Numbered from the stretch's first letter, positions 25,772 through 35,981 are shown. The stretch is DNA of 64,000 nt from Neokomagataea anthophila (GCF_018122595.1 NZ_JAGRQH010000002.1:310001-374000); one strand, 5' to 3'. The notes: generated from the sequence alone by a model not told the origin. Program-made: numbers and translations.

Positions 25772-26722
25772 ATGCATATTCTTATCACAGGCGGCACAGG
25801 GCTCATTGGCCGCTCACTCAGCGCATACTGGCTTGAGAAAGGCCATAACATTACCATTCTCAGCCGCACCCCAGAGCGTGTGGCGCAATTATGCCCCGGC
25901 GCACACGGCACATCAGACCTTAAAACTCTCCACAACTCTACCCCCGGGTTTGACGCCGTCGTTAATCTCGCCGGGGCCCCTATCGCAGACCGACCCTGGA
26001 CACAAAAACGGCGCGCCATTTTATGGCAAAGCCGCATCAGCCTCACACAAAAACTCGTTGCGTTCCTCAAGCACCAACAGCACAAACCTGCACTTTTTTT
26101 ATCCTCATCCGCCGTTGGCTGGTATGGTAACCAGCACGACACCCTCATCACAGAAGATAGCCCCGCACAGAATACCGATTTCGGTAGCGCTCTTTGCAGC
26201 GCGTGGGAAAATGCTGCTCTACAAGCACAAGAATACGGAGCCCGCGTCGTAACAGTAAGGACAGCCCCCGTTCTCACCGCCCATGGTGGCATGTTACGGC
26301 GCATGGTGCCGCCATTCCGCTTCGGGCTTGGTGGATGTATCGGAAATGGCCTTCAGTGGATGCCTTGGGTACATCTGCACGATATTATTCGGATCTATGA
26401 CACTCTTTTAAACAGTGATAGCTGCCGCGGCCCCTATAATGCCACCGCGCCACAAACCATTCGCAATCAAGACTTCACTCAAGCCTTAGCGCACGCATTA
26501 CACCGCCCAGCTAAAATCAATATCCCAGCGATGGCCCTAAAACTTACCCTTGGCGAAATGTCGAGCATGCTGCTCAATAGCCAACAAATTCGTCCAAAGC
26601 GCCTCGAAGAACTAGGCTATCACTGGGCGTTTCCAGAGATCAGCCCTGCACTCCAAGACTGCCTTTCAGCGCATCACAGCAATGCCTTGACCGCTACAAA
26701 CCACAGAGACACATCATCCTAA
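25772..26722 (+). CDS. TIGR01777-family NAD-dependent epimerase/dehydratase-like protein
   Basis: The 316-residue protein starts with a Rossmann motif TGGTGLIG (7-14) and shows family marks NLAGAPIADRPWTQKRR, SSSAVGWYG and PWVHLHDIIRIY, followed by the C-terminal domain (PAMALKLTLGEMSSMLLNSQQIRPKRLEELGY) that defines this group (YfcH/SDR39U1). Function of the group is poorly known. The last 9 bases overlap the 3' end of the converging DCC gene. Confidence 0.88.
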   Translation: MHILITGGTGLIGRSLSAYWLEKGHNITILSRTPERVAQLCPGAHGTSDLKTLHNSTPGFDAVVNLAGAPIADRPWTQKRRAILWQSRISLTQKLVAFLKHQQHKPALFLSSSAVGWYGNQHDTLITEDSPAQNTDFGSALCSAWENAALQAQEYGARVVTVRTAPVLTAHGGMLRRMVPPFRFGLGGCIGNGLQWMPWVHLHDIIRIYDTLLNSDSCRGPYNATAPQTIRNQDFTQALAHALHRPAKINIPAMALKLTLGEMSSMLLNSQQIRPKRLEELGYHWAFPEISPALQDCLSAHHSNALTATNHRDTSS

Positions 26723-27073
26723 ACGCAACATTTTCTGTAAATACGGACGTATCGTTAAAAAACGCCCATACCCCCACTCCAACACCCACAACACAATACG
26801 GTTTTGCGCCAGAAGTCCCAGCCAGCGTAATAACGGTATTTCCCGCCACATCGCTGCGAATGCCGCTGCACCAGAATACAGCACGTCCCCCTTTTGTGCA
26901 TGTAGCCGTTGCAGCATAAGCGCGCGCTCTACAGGGCAAGCACCTGACGCCCCCATCAGGTCAACAAAATCAATGCGCTTGCCCCGGTCTAACCGGCGCA
27001 TCAAGGCAATCTCGCGCAGACATAAAGGGCAGCCGCCATCATACCAAAGAACTAACCGCTCCATGTGCTGCAT
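26714..27073 (-). CDS. DCC-family thiol-disulfide oxidoreductase-like protein (YuxK type)
   Basis: The 119-residue protein carries the family's eponymous WYDGGCPLC near residue 10, with both cysteines of the CxxC-like pair, and the conserved middle DFVDLMG. Such proteins are predicted cytosolic thioredoxin-like redox proteins of unknown target. AGGAG lies 9 bases before ATG 27073. It converges on, and overlaps by 9 bases, the epimerase gene. Confidence 0.82.
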   Translation of the reverse strand: MQHMERLVLWYDGGCPLCLREIALMRRLDRGKRIDFVDLMGASGACPVERALMLQRLHAQKGDVLYSGAAAFAAMWREIPLLRWLGLLAQNRIVLWVLEWGYGRFLTIRPYLQKMLRLG

Positions 27074-27159
27074 ACCACATCACTCCTAGCCTCACGCCTG
27101 CAAACAAACCTCTCCGTAACCCATCACGCTTACAAACTGTCTGCTCTCCCCTGCAACCC

Positions 27160-27639
27160 TCACTCAAAAGAGGGCATAACAGGCGTAATTTTTGGCTTAC
27201 GTGCCTTCACCACGAGCGTGTCTAACGCAGAGAGAAAGCGTGAACGATCTGCCTTGCCAAAACTACTCGCCCCTGGGGTTATCATCCCAGCAGAGCGCAG
27301 ATCCGTCATGAGATTACGCATCGCTAAAGCCATACCAATCGCATCACTGTCCAAAATCCGCCCCTTAGGCTCAAGCACATAAGCCCCTTTTTCAACACAC
27401 CGGGCGGCTAAAGGGATATCAGCCGTAATCACAATATCGTGGCTCTCAGCACGTTCTGCGATCCAGTCATCTGCCACATCCGGCCCAGCCTCCACCACAA
27501 TCCGCTCAATCAAGGGCGACGAAGGCAAGGCAATCATTCTATTTGCCACGACGAAAACATGCACATTGTAGCGCCCCGCCACACGGTACACTTCATCTTT
27601 GACGGGGCAGGCATCGGAATCAATAAAAATGCGAGTCAT
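27160..27639 (-). CDS. UPF0178/YaiI-family protein
   Basis: From ATG 27639 the product has 159 residues and opens with the family motif IFIDSDACPVKDEVYRVA, continuing with AGPDVADDWIAE, DIVITADIPLA and PKGRILDSDAIG. The pattern suggests a PIN-like nuclease fold, but no activity is established. An upstream start at 27708 would add residues absent from the family. The AGGGGA before ATG 27639 is unusually close, so initiation is uncertain. Confidence 0.85.
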   Translation of the reverse strand: MTRIFIDSDACPVKDEVYRVAGRYNVHVFVVANRMIALPSSPLIERIVVEAGPDVADDWIAERAESHDIVITADIPLAARCVEKGAYVLEPKGRILDSDAIGMALAMRNLMTDLRSAGMITPGASSFGKADRSRFLSALDTLVVKARKPKITPVMPSFE

Positions 27640-27751
27640 TCCCCTAAAATGACGCAGTAACGCCCGCAGCGCAAATCCAACGCGTACACCATTGAGCTTG
27701 ACACGCACTCATAATTCACCATCGATTATAAGTATCCATAAGCTCAAGGTC

Positions 27752-28315
27752 ATGATGATGGGTACTCACCACGAATACACTACCCGATGGGCAACACCCA
27801 ACGACCTACCAGCGCTCCAAACCTTAATACAACGATCCATAGATACGTTGCAGGCTGGCTTTCTGACTCCAGAACAAATCGCGGCAAGCCACACATTCAT
27901 GGGGCTCGATACACAATTAGTTCAAGACGGCACATATCTTATTGCAGAGCATAACGGCACCATTGCGGGGTGTGGCGGATGGAGCAAACGCCTGACACTG
28001 TATGGCGGGGACCATAGTTCAGACTTACGTAACCCCGCACTGCTCGACCCACAGCGTGACCCTGGAAAAATTAGGGCCATGTACACTGACCCTGCCTTCA
28101 TACGTCAGGGTGTAGGCCAGTTAATTCTAAAGTGCTGTGAAGACGCCGCCTGGAAGCATGGTTTCACCAGTGTTGAGTTAATGGCCACCCTCAGCGGCGA
28201 ACGCCTTTACACGGCATCAGGCTACGTAGCCGTTGAAACGGTTGAAGCTGACGTCAATGGGGTAACGGTTCCATTGATCCGCATGCGGAAAGAACTCTTC
28301 GCTCTTTCCGTCTAA
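27752..28315 (+). CDS. GNAT-family N-acetyltransferase
   Basis: The 187-residue protein has the GNAT fold in order: N-terminal strand TTRWATPNDLPALQTLI, core strand CGGWSK, the acetyl-CoA loop MYTDPAFIRQGVGQLIL (R/Q-x-x-G-x-G/A form) and a C-terminal LMATLSGERLYTASGY motif. Three consecutive ATG codons (27752, 27755, 27758) compete as starts behind AAGG. The start overlaps no gene, but it diverges from the YaiI-like gene. Substrate unknown. Confidence 0.83.
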   Translation: MMMGTHHEYTTRWATPNDLPALQTLIQRSIDTLQAGFLTPEQIAASHTFMGLDTQLVQDGTYLIAEHNGTIAGCGGWSKRLTLYGGDHSSDLRNPALLDPQRDPGKIRAMYTDPAFIRQGVGQLILKCCEDAAWKHGFTSVELMATLSGERLYTASGYVAVETVEADVNGVTVPLIRMRKELFALSV

Positions 28316-28406
28316 CGCCGCCTTACGGTACATGGCCTGCGCACGGAGATGCATAAGAATAATTATTCACTCCGCAGCAGGTCACACCTGACCTCCCCGA
28401 CCACAC
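28316..28406. other. Short gap between converging GNAT and tamB genes
   Basis: The gap contains a weak hairpin (AGGTCA, 4-base loop, TGACCT at 28379-28394). It might help end transcription from either side, but there is no T-tract. Confidence 0.3.
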
Positions 28407-31400
28407 TCAATAATCATACCCATAAGACAACCCCACGCTGGACCCAGGGTCATTCTCCGGCGTGGTAAAGCCTGTTACCTGTCCACCGGTACCAACCGTC
28501 GTGTTGAGCTTCAAGCGCTTGGTCAAATCCACCTGAACCTGCGCCTGCGTACCCGTACCAGACATAGCCTGCTTGGCCCCAACATAGACGCCTTTCATGA
28601 CATATTTTCCGGCCTCAACACTTGTGCCACCATTATTCACACCACCACCGCCACCAATCGCCAAACGGTCTAAGCCCAGAGCATTGCGGACCTTTGCCAT
28701 GGGGTCGAAAGAGGACCCACCCGCAAGCTGAGCCACCGCAGCGCCAAGCTCCGCCAGCTGCATTGTGGACAGTGAATGTGAATCCGTACCGAACAACAAA
28801 ATGGCCAAAACTTCATCACGTGGCTGATGCGGTACGGACGTGAAGTCCAGCTTCGGCGCACTCGCATACCCACTCACCAACAATGAAGCCAGCGTGCCCT
28901 TCGCGTTGCGGTCCGCACGGAAATCCAAGGTCGGATCCAAACGATGATTAACGCCCGCGCCATTAAAGCCCACACGTCCATGCGTAAACGTCAGATTGAT
29001 CCCCGCAAGGTTGAAGTTCCCTCGCCGCAAGTCAAATCCACCCGTTACAACAGGCGCCGTGCTCACACCGCCTACATGCAAATTACCAGCCATCTCCGCA
29101 TCAAGCCCATGGCCACGCACCAAGAACTGCCCCGGTGAATTCACATCAATACCCAACCCAATCACCAGCGCACTCGTCGCTTGCGTGACTTTTTGGCCCG
29201 GACGAATGACATCAAGCTGCGGCACAGAAGCTGGCAAGGAATCTGGGATATTCACCGTCACAGCCGGCAAACCAATATGCCCATCCACATCCAAACGTGT
29301 CTTCGCCTGCCCATGAATCCGCAAATTGGTATTAATCGTTGCCGTGATGAGATCACTCGAAATCGGCGTCGCGTTTTGGGACAAAATCGCCAATTCAACC
29401 GGCAAACCCGGCCGGAAAACGCCCACGGATCCATCCACCGCAATCGTTCCCTGCCCAGCATGCGCCAGAATATGCTGAATATTCAACGTATCACCCGCAG
29501 CCACAACCGTACCGTTAATCCCGCTCAGAGACACACCCTGAGCATAGCTGTTAAAGCTCACATTTTGAACATGCACCGTACCACTGGCACGCGGTTGCTG
29601 GGCCGTCCCCGCAATATGCATATCCAGCCCCACCTGCCCGTGGGTCTCCATGCCTTGCGCACCCAATACGGCATTCGCAATATCAAGATCTACATGCCCC
29701 TTTGTGGCTAGAGCGAGCGCACCTGTTGGAGAAAGCGGCACCGTACCATTCGCTGTCAGCCCAATACGTGACCCCGCATCAAACCGCGTATCGATCCGCG
29801 CTGTTTTCCCTACCAAAACAGCATTCGCTTGCACATTTGCCGCTGGCAAAGACGCTGCTGGTCCCGTTGCCATATGAAGCCCCTGCGCCATCACCGCCAC
29901 TGTTCCGCTTGGCTCTGCCAGCGTCCCCGTCACATGCGCTTTAGCCGAAATCACACCACGAGCATTCAAATCCGGCGCAAACGGCTTAGCCAATGCTGGC
30001 GTCAGATGATCTAACGTCGCGTCCAAAGCCAAGCGCGGCTTGATCTCACCACGCACATCCAAAACAGCAGGAGCCACACCAGCCGGTGCAACCGTCATGT
30101 GCAAATGATCAACGCCCATACGTTCACCAAAGCGGATCAGCGACGTCCCCGAAACCGCAAGGCGCTCTCCCTTGGCCAAAGCCTCAAGACGCATCAACTG
30201 CACGCTCTTATCCGGCACATTCAACCGCGCAACCGTGTTCAAAGACGCAGGCGCACCCATGACGTTTTGGAAGGCACCTGAGGCTTTAATATCCAGCGCC
30301 GTTTGCGGCCCTTGCACCGTTGCCTTCAAGCCACCCGTCATATCTCCGGCCGCCTGATGCACACGCAAACCGACTAAGTTTAACGCCAAATTCGGGATCG
30401 GCGTCCCTGTTGGATCATCCACAAAGCCATTTAACGTCAGCGTCCGTACCGTCGCCTGCGGTGCAGAGAGTGCACCATCCAAACCGAGCGTAACGCGTGC
30501 AGGCGCATTGGCAGCTTCCGTCGTATGCAGTGCTAACACCACATGCCCACCAATATTTTGTCCCGTAATCCGTCGAAAATCGGCAAGGTTCCGTACGGCA
30601 AGGTCCAGATCTCCCAGCGGCACTTTCGCACCAGCGGGCAAGCGCAAAGCACCCTTACCGCTCACACTATTCCAGCCCAAACGATCAAGCGTGACGTAGA
30701 ACGTACCCGCATCATCACGCCGCACCTGCGTATCCAACGCAAATGGCGCACGGTCTAACGTCCCATGGCCTAAAATATGCGCTTGCGGATGGGCCGGAAG
30801 ATGCTGCGCTTCCACATCCAAGGCCACCGGCCCTACGGGAACATCATTCGCACCAATATCGCCTGCCAACCCCGCCTTAACGGCAAAATCAGCCAACGGC
30901 CCGTTCACATCGGCCTTTACATCCGTATGCCCATGCAATGCCGGGGCCACCTGCCCCAAATCTGGCAAACCTAACGCCAAATGCGCATTTAGCGTCTTGG
31001 CGGCATCAGCCCCTAACGCACCATCCAACAAGACATGCAGAGCACGCCCATCCAACCCAACATGCTTCAGCGTCACGCCACGCGCTGTTGATTGGCTTAC
31101 ATCAAAGGCAAACCGCCCATCATGCCCAATCAGGTGCAGCGCTTGGGGTTGTCCCCCGGCAATATCAAGCGTGCCTTGCCCTTGAACATGCACATCATCT
31201 TGCGCCGTTTTGGGCAAAGCAAGATCTGCCTCAAGCCCGGCTTTCCCCGCTAAATCCACATGGCCCAGCCGAGCCAAAGGTGCCAAATCCGGTAAAGACG
31301 CCACAATATGCGCCTGCACCGCCGGGTCCAGTGCAGCCTTCACACCCACCGTAAATAACGGATGCGTCACATGCACATCCACCGGGCGGCCTTGCGCGAA

Positions 31401-32612
31401 AGGATGCGCCATCACATCGGCATCTAAGGGTGCGCCCGCCAGCAGCGTTGGGTCCGCTCCCGGTATCCGCAAACCCAAAATATGCGCGGTTAAATGCGCG
31501 AAGCTCTGCGCCTGATCGGCATTCTCCTGCCCATCAAAATGCATGGAGAGATGATCCACACCCGCTCCTGCCGCAGAAAGCGCATCAACTTCCAAAACAC
31601 CTTGCCCAGAAGGCCCCTTAAATGGCCCATGCAACACAGTATCCAGCGCAATACTATTCCACCCTATACCGGGGCGTAATGTCATGGCTGGCGCATTACC
31701 CTTCACATGAAGGTTCAACCGGTTCGCGAGCAAATCGAGCGTTCCTGTCGCATCCAACTGCGCAGGTCCTGCCGCTGCATGCGTCACTAACGCTGCCGCA
31801 TCACGCGGTCCATCCAGCCCAATGGATACCGTCAGCGGCTCTAAAACCGACAGCCCAGCGATGGTCTGGAGCGCACCCCCCACCTCTTCATGCGCGTTCA
31901 CATGCAGCTTAATCTGCCGCGCAGGCGTTCCCAGCGTGAATTCAACCTGACCCGGTGCATCCAAACGCGTGACCTTCAAGCCCGCATCCACAACTGGCAG
32001 GTTCTGCACACTTAACCCGCCCCCCACAGGGGCCAGCGTGTCCACACGCATATGGCCGTGCACATCAAAGGCCATCTCATGCCCCGTAAAGGCCGCACCC
32101 AGCACAATCCGATCAACCGCAAGCTGGTCCAGTTGCACACCCCAATTCGGCAGCCCGCCGGAGGAAGACGCCGATTGGTCCGCCTGCACTTTTGTCGTGT
32201 CAGATACTGGCGCACGTCGCACCTGAATCTGCCCGATCCGCACAGCATCCACATGAAGCGTCTTATGCAACAAACTCAGCGGAGACCAATGAACATCAAA
32301 ATGGTCCAGTGCGAGCCAAACCCCCTGCTTATCCCGCACATCCAGATGATCAAACGCCAAGCTTAACGGCAACGTCCCGGACAACCCCGACAACGTCACC
32401 ATCCCACCCGACAGTGGCGTAATCTTACGCTCTAAAAGCCTCTTTCCAGCACCTGTATTAATGCCCACCAGCACAATAACCAGCGCCAAAATTACAACGC
32501 CCAGCGCGCCACCAAACAACCACGCACACAGCTTGGCCACACGCCGCAAAATTGAGCGTTTCACAGTTTTCTTCCCTTGGGCAACATTCTGCTGTTCATG
32601 ATACTGCACCAT
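28407..32612 (-). CDS. tamB: TamB, translocation and assembly module inner-membrane component
   Basis: The 1401-residue protein has one N-terminal membrane helix (about residues 28-50, LFGGALGVVILALVIVLVG), then a very long repetitive region of short beta strands (AsmA/TamB-type groove) and the C-terminal DUF490/TamB domain, visible as DLRRGNFNLAGINLTFTHGR and LLFGTDSHSLSTMQ. It ends PGSSVGLSYGYDY with an aromatic terminus. ATG 32612 shares a base with the tamA stop. TamB bridges the periplasm and is now linked to phospholipid transport as well as outer-membrane protein insertion. Confidence 0.93.
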   Translation of the reverse strand: MVQYHEQQNVAQGKKTVKRSILRRVAKLCAWLFGGALGVVILALVIVLVGINTGAGKRLLERKITPLSGGMVTLSGLSGTLPLSLAFDHLDVRDKQGVWLALDHFDVHWSPLSLLHKTLHVDAVRIGQIQVRRAPVSDTTKVQADQSASSSGGLPNWGVQLDQLAVDRIVLGAAFTGHEMAFDVHGHMRVDTLAPVGGGLSVQNLPVVDAGLKVTRLDAPGQVEFTLGTPARQIKLHVNAHEEVGGALQTIAGLSVLEPLTVSIGLDGPRDAAALVTHAAAGPAQLDATGTLDLLANRLNLHVKGNAPAMTLRPGIGWNSIALDTVLHGPFKGPSGQGVLEVDALSAAGAGVDHLSMHFDGQENADQAQSFAHLTAHILGLRIPGADPTLLAGAPLDADVMAHPFAQGRPVDVHVTHPLFTVGVKAALDPAVQAHIVASLPDLAPLARLGHVDLAGKAGLEADLALPKTAQDDVHVQGQGTLDIAGGQPQALHLIGHDGRFAFDVSQSTARGVTLKHVGLDGRALHVLLDGALGADAAKTLNAHLALGLPDLGQVAPALHGHTDVKADVNGPLADFAVKAGLAGDIGANDVPVGPVALDVEAQHLPAHPQAHILGHGTLDRAPFALDTQVRRDDAGTFYVTLDRLGWNSVSGKGALRLPAGAKVPLGDLDLAVRNLADFRRITGQNIGGHVVLALHTTEAANAPARVTLGLDGALSAPQATVRTLTLNGFVDDPTGTPIPNLALNLVGLRVHQAAGDMTGGLKATVQGPQTALDIKASGAFQNVMGAPASLNTVARLNVPDKSVQLMRLEALAKGERLAVSGTSLIRFGERMGVDHLHMTVAPAGVAPAVLDVRGEIKPRLALDATLDHLTPALAKPFAPDLNARGVISAKAHVTGTLAEPSGTVAVMAQGLHMATGPAASLPAANVQANAVLVGKTARIDTRFDAGSRIGLTANGTVPLSPTGALALATKGHVDLDIANAVLGAQGMETHGQVGLDMHIAGTAQQPRASGTVHVQNVSFNSYAQGVSLSGINGTVVAAGDTLNIQHILAHAGQGTIAVDGSVGVFRPGLPVELAILSQNATPISSDLITATINTNLRIHGQAKTRLDVDGHIGLPAVTVNIPDSLPASVPQLDVIRPGQKVTQATSALVIGLGIDVNSPGQFLVRGHGLDAEMAGNLHVGGVSTAPVVTGGFDLRRGNFNLAGINLTFTHGRVGFNGAGVNHRLDPTLDFRADRNAKGTLASLLVSGYASAPKLDFTSVPHQPRDEVLAILLFGTDSHSLSTMQLAELGAAVAQLAGGSSFDPMAKVRNALGLDRLAIGGGGGVNNGGTSVEAGKYVMKGVYVGAKQAMSGTGTQAQVQVDLTKRLKLNTTVGTGGQVTGFTTPENDPGSSVGLSYGYDY

Positions 32613-34702
32613 CAGAATGTCTCCCCAAGGCCAAGATACAACTCCCATTTATCCCCTTGCGCGGGCCGATTAACGGGCAGCGCAACATCCACACGCACCG
32701 GGCCAATGGGCGTGAAATAGCGCACCCCAGCGCCATACCCCACGCGTAACGTTCCTTGCCCCGGCCGTGAGCCCGTACCCACCTGCCCTGCATCCATAAA
32801 GGCCGCAAAACCTAGATTTTTGGGCAAACGCTGGCGGAACTCTACCGCCCCCGCATCCATTGAGGTGCCACCAATCGCATATTTCGTGTTGCCATATTGC
32901 GGCCCCACACCTTGATAACGGAAACCTCGGATCGTTGCAGGACCACCCGCATAAAGCCGCTGATCTGGCGGTATCTGATAGGTTGATGCCCCCTGAACGG
33001 ACCCCACAATCCCGCGCACGGCCAGCACAGAGCTCCCCGGCTTAGTCAGACCCAAGCGCGCAAAGTCAAAATACGTCGAAGCCTGCGCCGTCAAAATCGT
33101 GAAGAACGACGTATTGCTTTCTAACGACACCGATGGCGTCGCCGTCAAAGATGCCCGAATACCATGTGTGGCCGGGTCAATCGGGTTCACCAGCTCAGTG
33201 CTGTCATACGTTGCTGAGAGTGGAGCCGAAACAATGAAATAATGCCGCGTATCACCAAATTGCTGAATCTGCTCCTGCATCCCCATCAACCCAGCCGATA
33301 CAAACCAGTATTTCCCCAAATGCCGCCCCAAACCAGCACGCGCCAAAAACGCCGTCTGCCGATACGAGTATAAAAGCTGGCGGATGGCCTCAACCCGCAG
33401 GCTCAACGTCTGATCACGCCGCAAAAAATCGGGCTTGTTGAAATCCGCATACACATCATAGCCAAGCCCCTGCTGAGCTGACCCACCCAGCCCCGTCACG
33501 AGCGCGGTCAACTTCAACTGCTCCGCTGCCCCTAACAGATTATGATGCGTCCAACTGACACCCGCACGTCCACCAAGATCGGTCGAATAACCCGCTTGTG
33601 CGGACAGCGTGTGCCGCTTGCCTTCCGTAAAATCAAAATCAATCGGCATTGCCTGCGCCACACCTTGCACGCGGCTCACACCACTACCCAACGTCACAAT
33701 TGGCGGTGCGTCATGCACCTGCACCGTTGAGAAAACACCTGTACTCGCCAAGTCTTGCCGAGCAGCTTCAATGGTGGACGGGCGATACAAATCCCCTTCA
33801 TGCAACGTCAAACGCCGACGCAAAAATGAATCCCGCACATGCGTCAAACCATCAAACGCAATCGGCCCGATCACCACTTTGGGGCCACGCTCTACATGGA
33901 ACACAATATCCAGCGTTTGACTCTGCGGCTTCAAATACGCCACCGGCGTTGAAACAGACGCCGTCGCATAACCTTCTTCTTGCAAAAACGTCAGCAAATT
34001 ACCCTGCGCGGCAAGAACGGTTGCGGCTTGTGCTGGCTGCCCACTCACCAGCCCAAATGCCTTTTGCTCACCATCCGTCAGTGCCACAGCAGCACTCGGC
34101 TGCTGCGCTTTCACCAATGGCGTTTTTGAGGATCTCACCTGCTGCACAGCATTGACCGCCGTCTGCCCTGCGACAACCGATACAGGTGCCACAACCGACA
34201 CTTGGCCTAAACGAAACTGCACACCCAAAACCGGAGCAATCGTTACTTTGACATTGCCCTTGGCACCGGCCGCTTTCAGCACGTCAGGCAATTGCGGGTT
34301 TTGACCGTCCAATGCTTGCCCCGCGACATTCACCGTAATCGTCACACGGCCCGCGTAAAACCCTTGAGACTCCAACGCGGTATTTACCCGGTCATAATCC
34401 GCCCGAATACGCCCAGACAGCGCATACGGCCCCACCGCCTGCGTCGTTTGCAACGTCTTTAATTGAGAGGATGCCGCAACTGCACTATCCACCGCAGCAT
34501 TACCCGTTGAGCTCAAAGAGACTTTATACGGCACCGCCACACCACCCTGCACAGCAGGCGTGGAAGAGAGTGGCTGCACAGTCGTCGCTTTTGATGCCTC
34601 CGCTGCCATAAGCTGTATGGGTGCAATACCAACACCACACGCCAAAGCCGAGCTCAGAGCACAACGTATAAAACCAACATGAAAGATACGACCTGACGCC
34701 AC
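32612..34702 (-). CDS. tamA: TamA, BamA-family outer-membrane protein
   Basis: A 696-residue outer-membrane protein: signal peptide, POTRA region to about residue 345 (GPKVVIGPIAFDGLTHVRDSFLRRRL is the last POTRA), then a 16-strand barrel. It holds the Omp85 signature-like GGPATIRGFRYQGVGP and ends in Phe (YLGLGETF), the beta-signal. GTG 34702 behind AGGG is the apparent start. A stretch of about 100 residues near 175-250 rich in Ala, Val and Gln is longer than usual. It is coupled to tamB by stop-start overlap. Confidence 0.93.
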   Translation of the reverse strand: MASGRIFHVGFIRCALSSALACGVGIAPIQLMAAEASKATTVQPLSSTPAVQGGVAVPYKVSLSSTGNAAVDSAVAASSQLKTLQTTQAVGPYALSGRIRADYDRVNTALESQGFYAGRVTITVNVAGQALDGQNPQLPDVLKAAGAKGNVKVTIAPVLGVQFRLGQVSVVAPVSVVAGQTAVNAVQQVRSSKTPLVKAQQPSAAVALTDGEQKAFGLVSGQPAQAATVLAAQGNLLTFLQEEGYATASVSTPVAYLKPQSQTLDIVFHVERGPKVVIGPIAFDGLTHVRDSFLRRRLTLHEGDLYRPSTIEAARQDLASTGVFSTVQVHDAPPIVTLGSGVSRVQGVAQAMPIDFDFTEGKRHTLSAQAGYSTDLGGRAGVSWTHHNLLGAAEQLKLTALVTGLGGSAQQGLGYDVYADFNKPDFLRRDQTLSLRVEAIRQLLYSYRQTAFLARAGLGRHLGKYWFVSAGLMGMQEQIQQFGDTRHYFIVSAPLSATYDSTELVNPIDPATHGIRASLTATPSVSLESNTSFFTILTAQASTYFDFARLGLTKPGSSVLAVRGIVGSVQGASTYQIPPDQRLYAGGPATIRGFRYQGVGPQYGNTKYAIGGTSMDAGAVEFRQRLPKNLGFAAFMDAGQVGTGSRPGQGTLRVGYGAGVRYFTPIGPVRVDVALPVNRPAQGDKWELYLGLGETF

Positions 34703-34721
34703 CGATTAGCCCTGCTCTCAC

Positions 34722-34790
34722 TTAAAAGACAAACACATAGCCCGCAGCCAAAATGACCACGGCCACGACCACGACAACCACCCTCAACAC
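34722..34790 (-). CDS. Possible 22-residue membrane peptide upstream of tamA
   Basis: A short frame starts at GTG 34790 with GAGGGG 9 bases upstream and stops at TAA 34722, 19 bases before tamA. The peptide is one hydrophobic helix: Leu-Arg, then VVVVVVAVVILAAGYVFVF. Length, hydrophobicity, a plausible ribosome site and closeness to tamA suggest a small single-pass membrane protein or leader; chance is not excluded, because GT-rich repeats readily give polyvaline. Confidence 0.3.
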   Translation of the reverse strand: MLRVVVVVVAVVILAAGYVFVF

Positions 34791-34994
34791 AGCATCATAC
34801 CCCTCACATGGTACAATACAGTTTGGCACATTCGTTCATGAACTTACGACAAAGCTCAGTGTCAAGAGCGCAAGAAGCCGCACTTCGTTTTCTGCTCCTT
34901 CATAAAAATGCAAAAAGAATCCTCGAAAAAAGCCCCCCAAATCGCTTGAGAATGGATTGTATGTTCGGCTTGAAGACCTTATCAATCAAAAGCG
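34791..34994. other. Gap between the divergent tamA-side and plsC genes
   Basis: These 204 bases should hold the promoters for the leftward tam genes and the rightward acyltransferase. I can define neither. The plus-strand frame across 34808-35008 has no family look or ribosome site. Confidence 0.4.
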
Positions 34995-35981
34995 ATGGCT
35001 TACCGTAACGCAGGGCAACACACCCGCCGCCGCTCCAACTCACGCCCAATCTTGAGCGAGGAAGAACTCCACGCTTCGCACGGCGTGACAACGCGCACAT
35101 CACGTGTCAGCCGTAGTTGCTGCGCGGCGCGCCTTGTCTTCATTTTGGTTTTCACCTTCTGGATGGGATGCATACAATCCCTCCTCATCCGCCTGCCTGG
35201 CAGCGCCAAAATACACTTAGCGCGCCGCTACTGGGCCGGTGTCTCACGTATTCTTGGGCTACACGTCCGTGTTGTAGGCCAACCTGCTGGCGGCATCCGT
35301 ACGGCCAAAGACGTCAAAAATGGCCAGCGTCCCGTCGTTTACGTTGCCAACCATACGTCATGGCTTGATATCGCAACAATGGGCGGCGTCATTCCCACCG
35401 TGTTCGTGGCTAAAGGTGAAGTCAGCGGCTGGCCCCTCATCGGCACCGTCTCCCGCCTCGGCCGGAGTATCTTCGTCAGTCGCAACCGCCAAAATACAGG
35501 CCGTGAACTCGAAGATATGTCACAACGCCTGTGGAATGGGGATGACATCATGCTCTTCCCAGAAGGCACCTCCACAGACGGCACACGTGTTCTCCCTTTC
35601 CTCTCATCCTTCTTTGCCATCGCAAAGCCGGGACGACTGGAACAAGCAGGCATGGCAACACCTCCGCCAGTCCTCATCCAGCCCGTCTCCTTAGTATATG
35701 ACCGCCTCGAGGGCTTGCCCGTCGGCCTTATGCGCCGCAAAGTCTTCTCATGGTTTGGGGATATGGACCTCGCCCCTCATGTCTGGGCATTTGGACAATG
35801 GCGCACAATGCGCGCCACGGTTCTCTTCCATCCCCCCCTAGACCCTGAAAAGTTTCGCTCCCGCAAAGTCCTCGCACGTGAGGCCTATAATATCGTCGAA
35901 AACGGTGCGACGGAAATTCGCCGCGGCCGCGTAGGCCGTGCACCGGGTGGAGAAGCTGTCATCGGCGAGAATCGTCCGTGA
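34995..35981 (+). CDS. plsC: 1-acyl-glycerol-3-phosphate acyltransferase, PlsC family
   Basis: The 328-residue membrane-associated enzyme has the acyltransferase catalytic motif NHTSWLD (His120, Asp125) and the glycerol-phosphate site FPEGTSTDG at about 197. One helix lies at about 45-65. The hydrophilic N terminus (about 40 residues with RRRSNSRP) exceeds the E. coli form. It makes phosphatidic acid for membrane lipids. No clear Shine-Dalgarno precedes ATG 34995. Confidence 0.9.
   Translation: MAYRNAGQHTRRRSNSRPILSEEELHASHGVTTRTSRVSRSCCAARLVFILVFTFWMGCIQSLLIRLPGSAKIHLARRYWAGVSRILGLHVRVVGQPAGGIRTAKDVKNGQRPVVYVANHTSWLDIATMGGVIPTVFVAKGEVSGWPLIGTVSRLGRSIFVSRNRQNTGRELEDMSQRLWNGDDIMLFPEGTSTDGTRVLPFLSSFFAIAKPGRLEQAGMATPPPVLIQPVSLVYDRLEGLPVGLMRRKVFSWFGDMDLAPHVWAFGQWRTMRATVLFHPPLDPEKFRSRKVLAREAYNIVENGATEIRRGRVGRAPGGEAVIGENRP

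Noticed and set aside
34808-35008. Plus-strand 66-codon frame before plsC
   Set aside because: No ribosome site, no domain, and it overlaps the plsC start in another frame.
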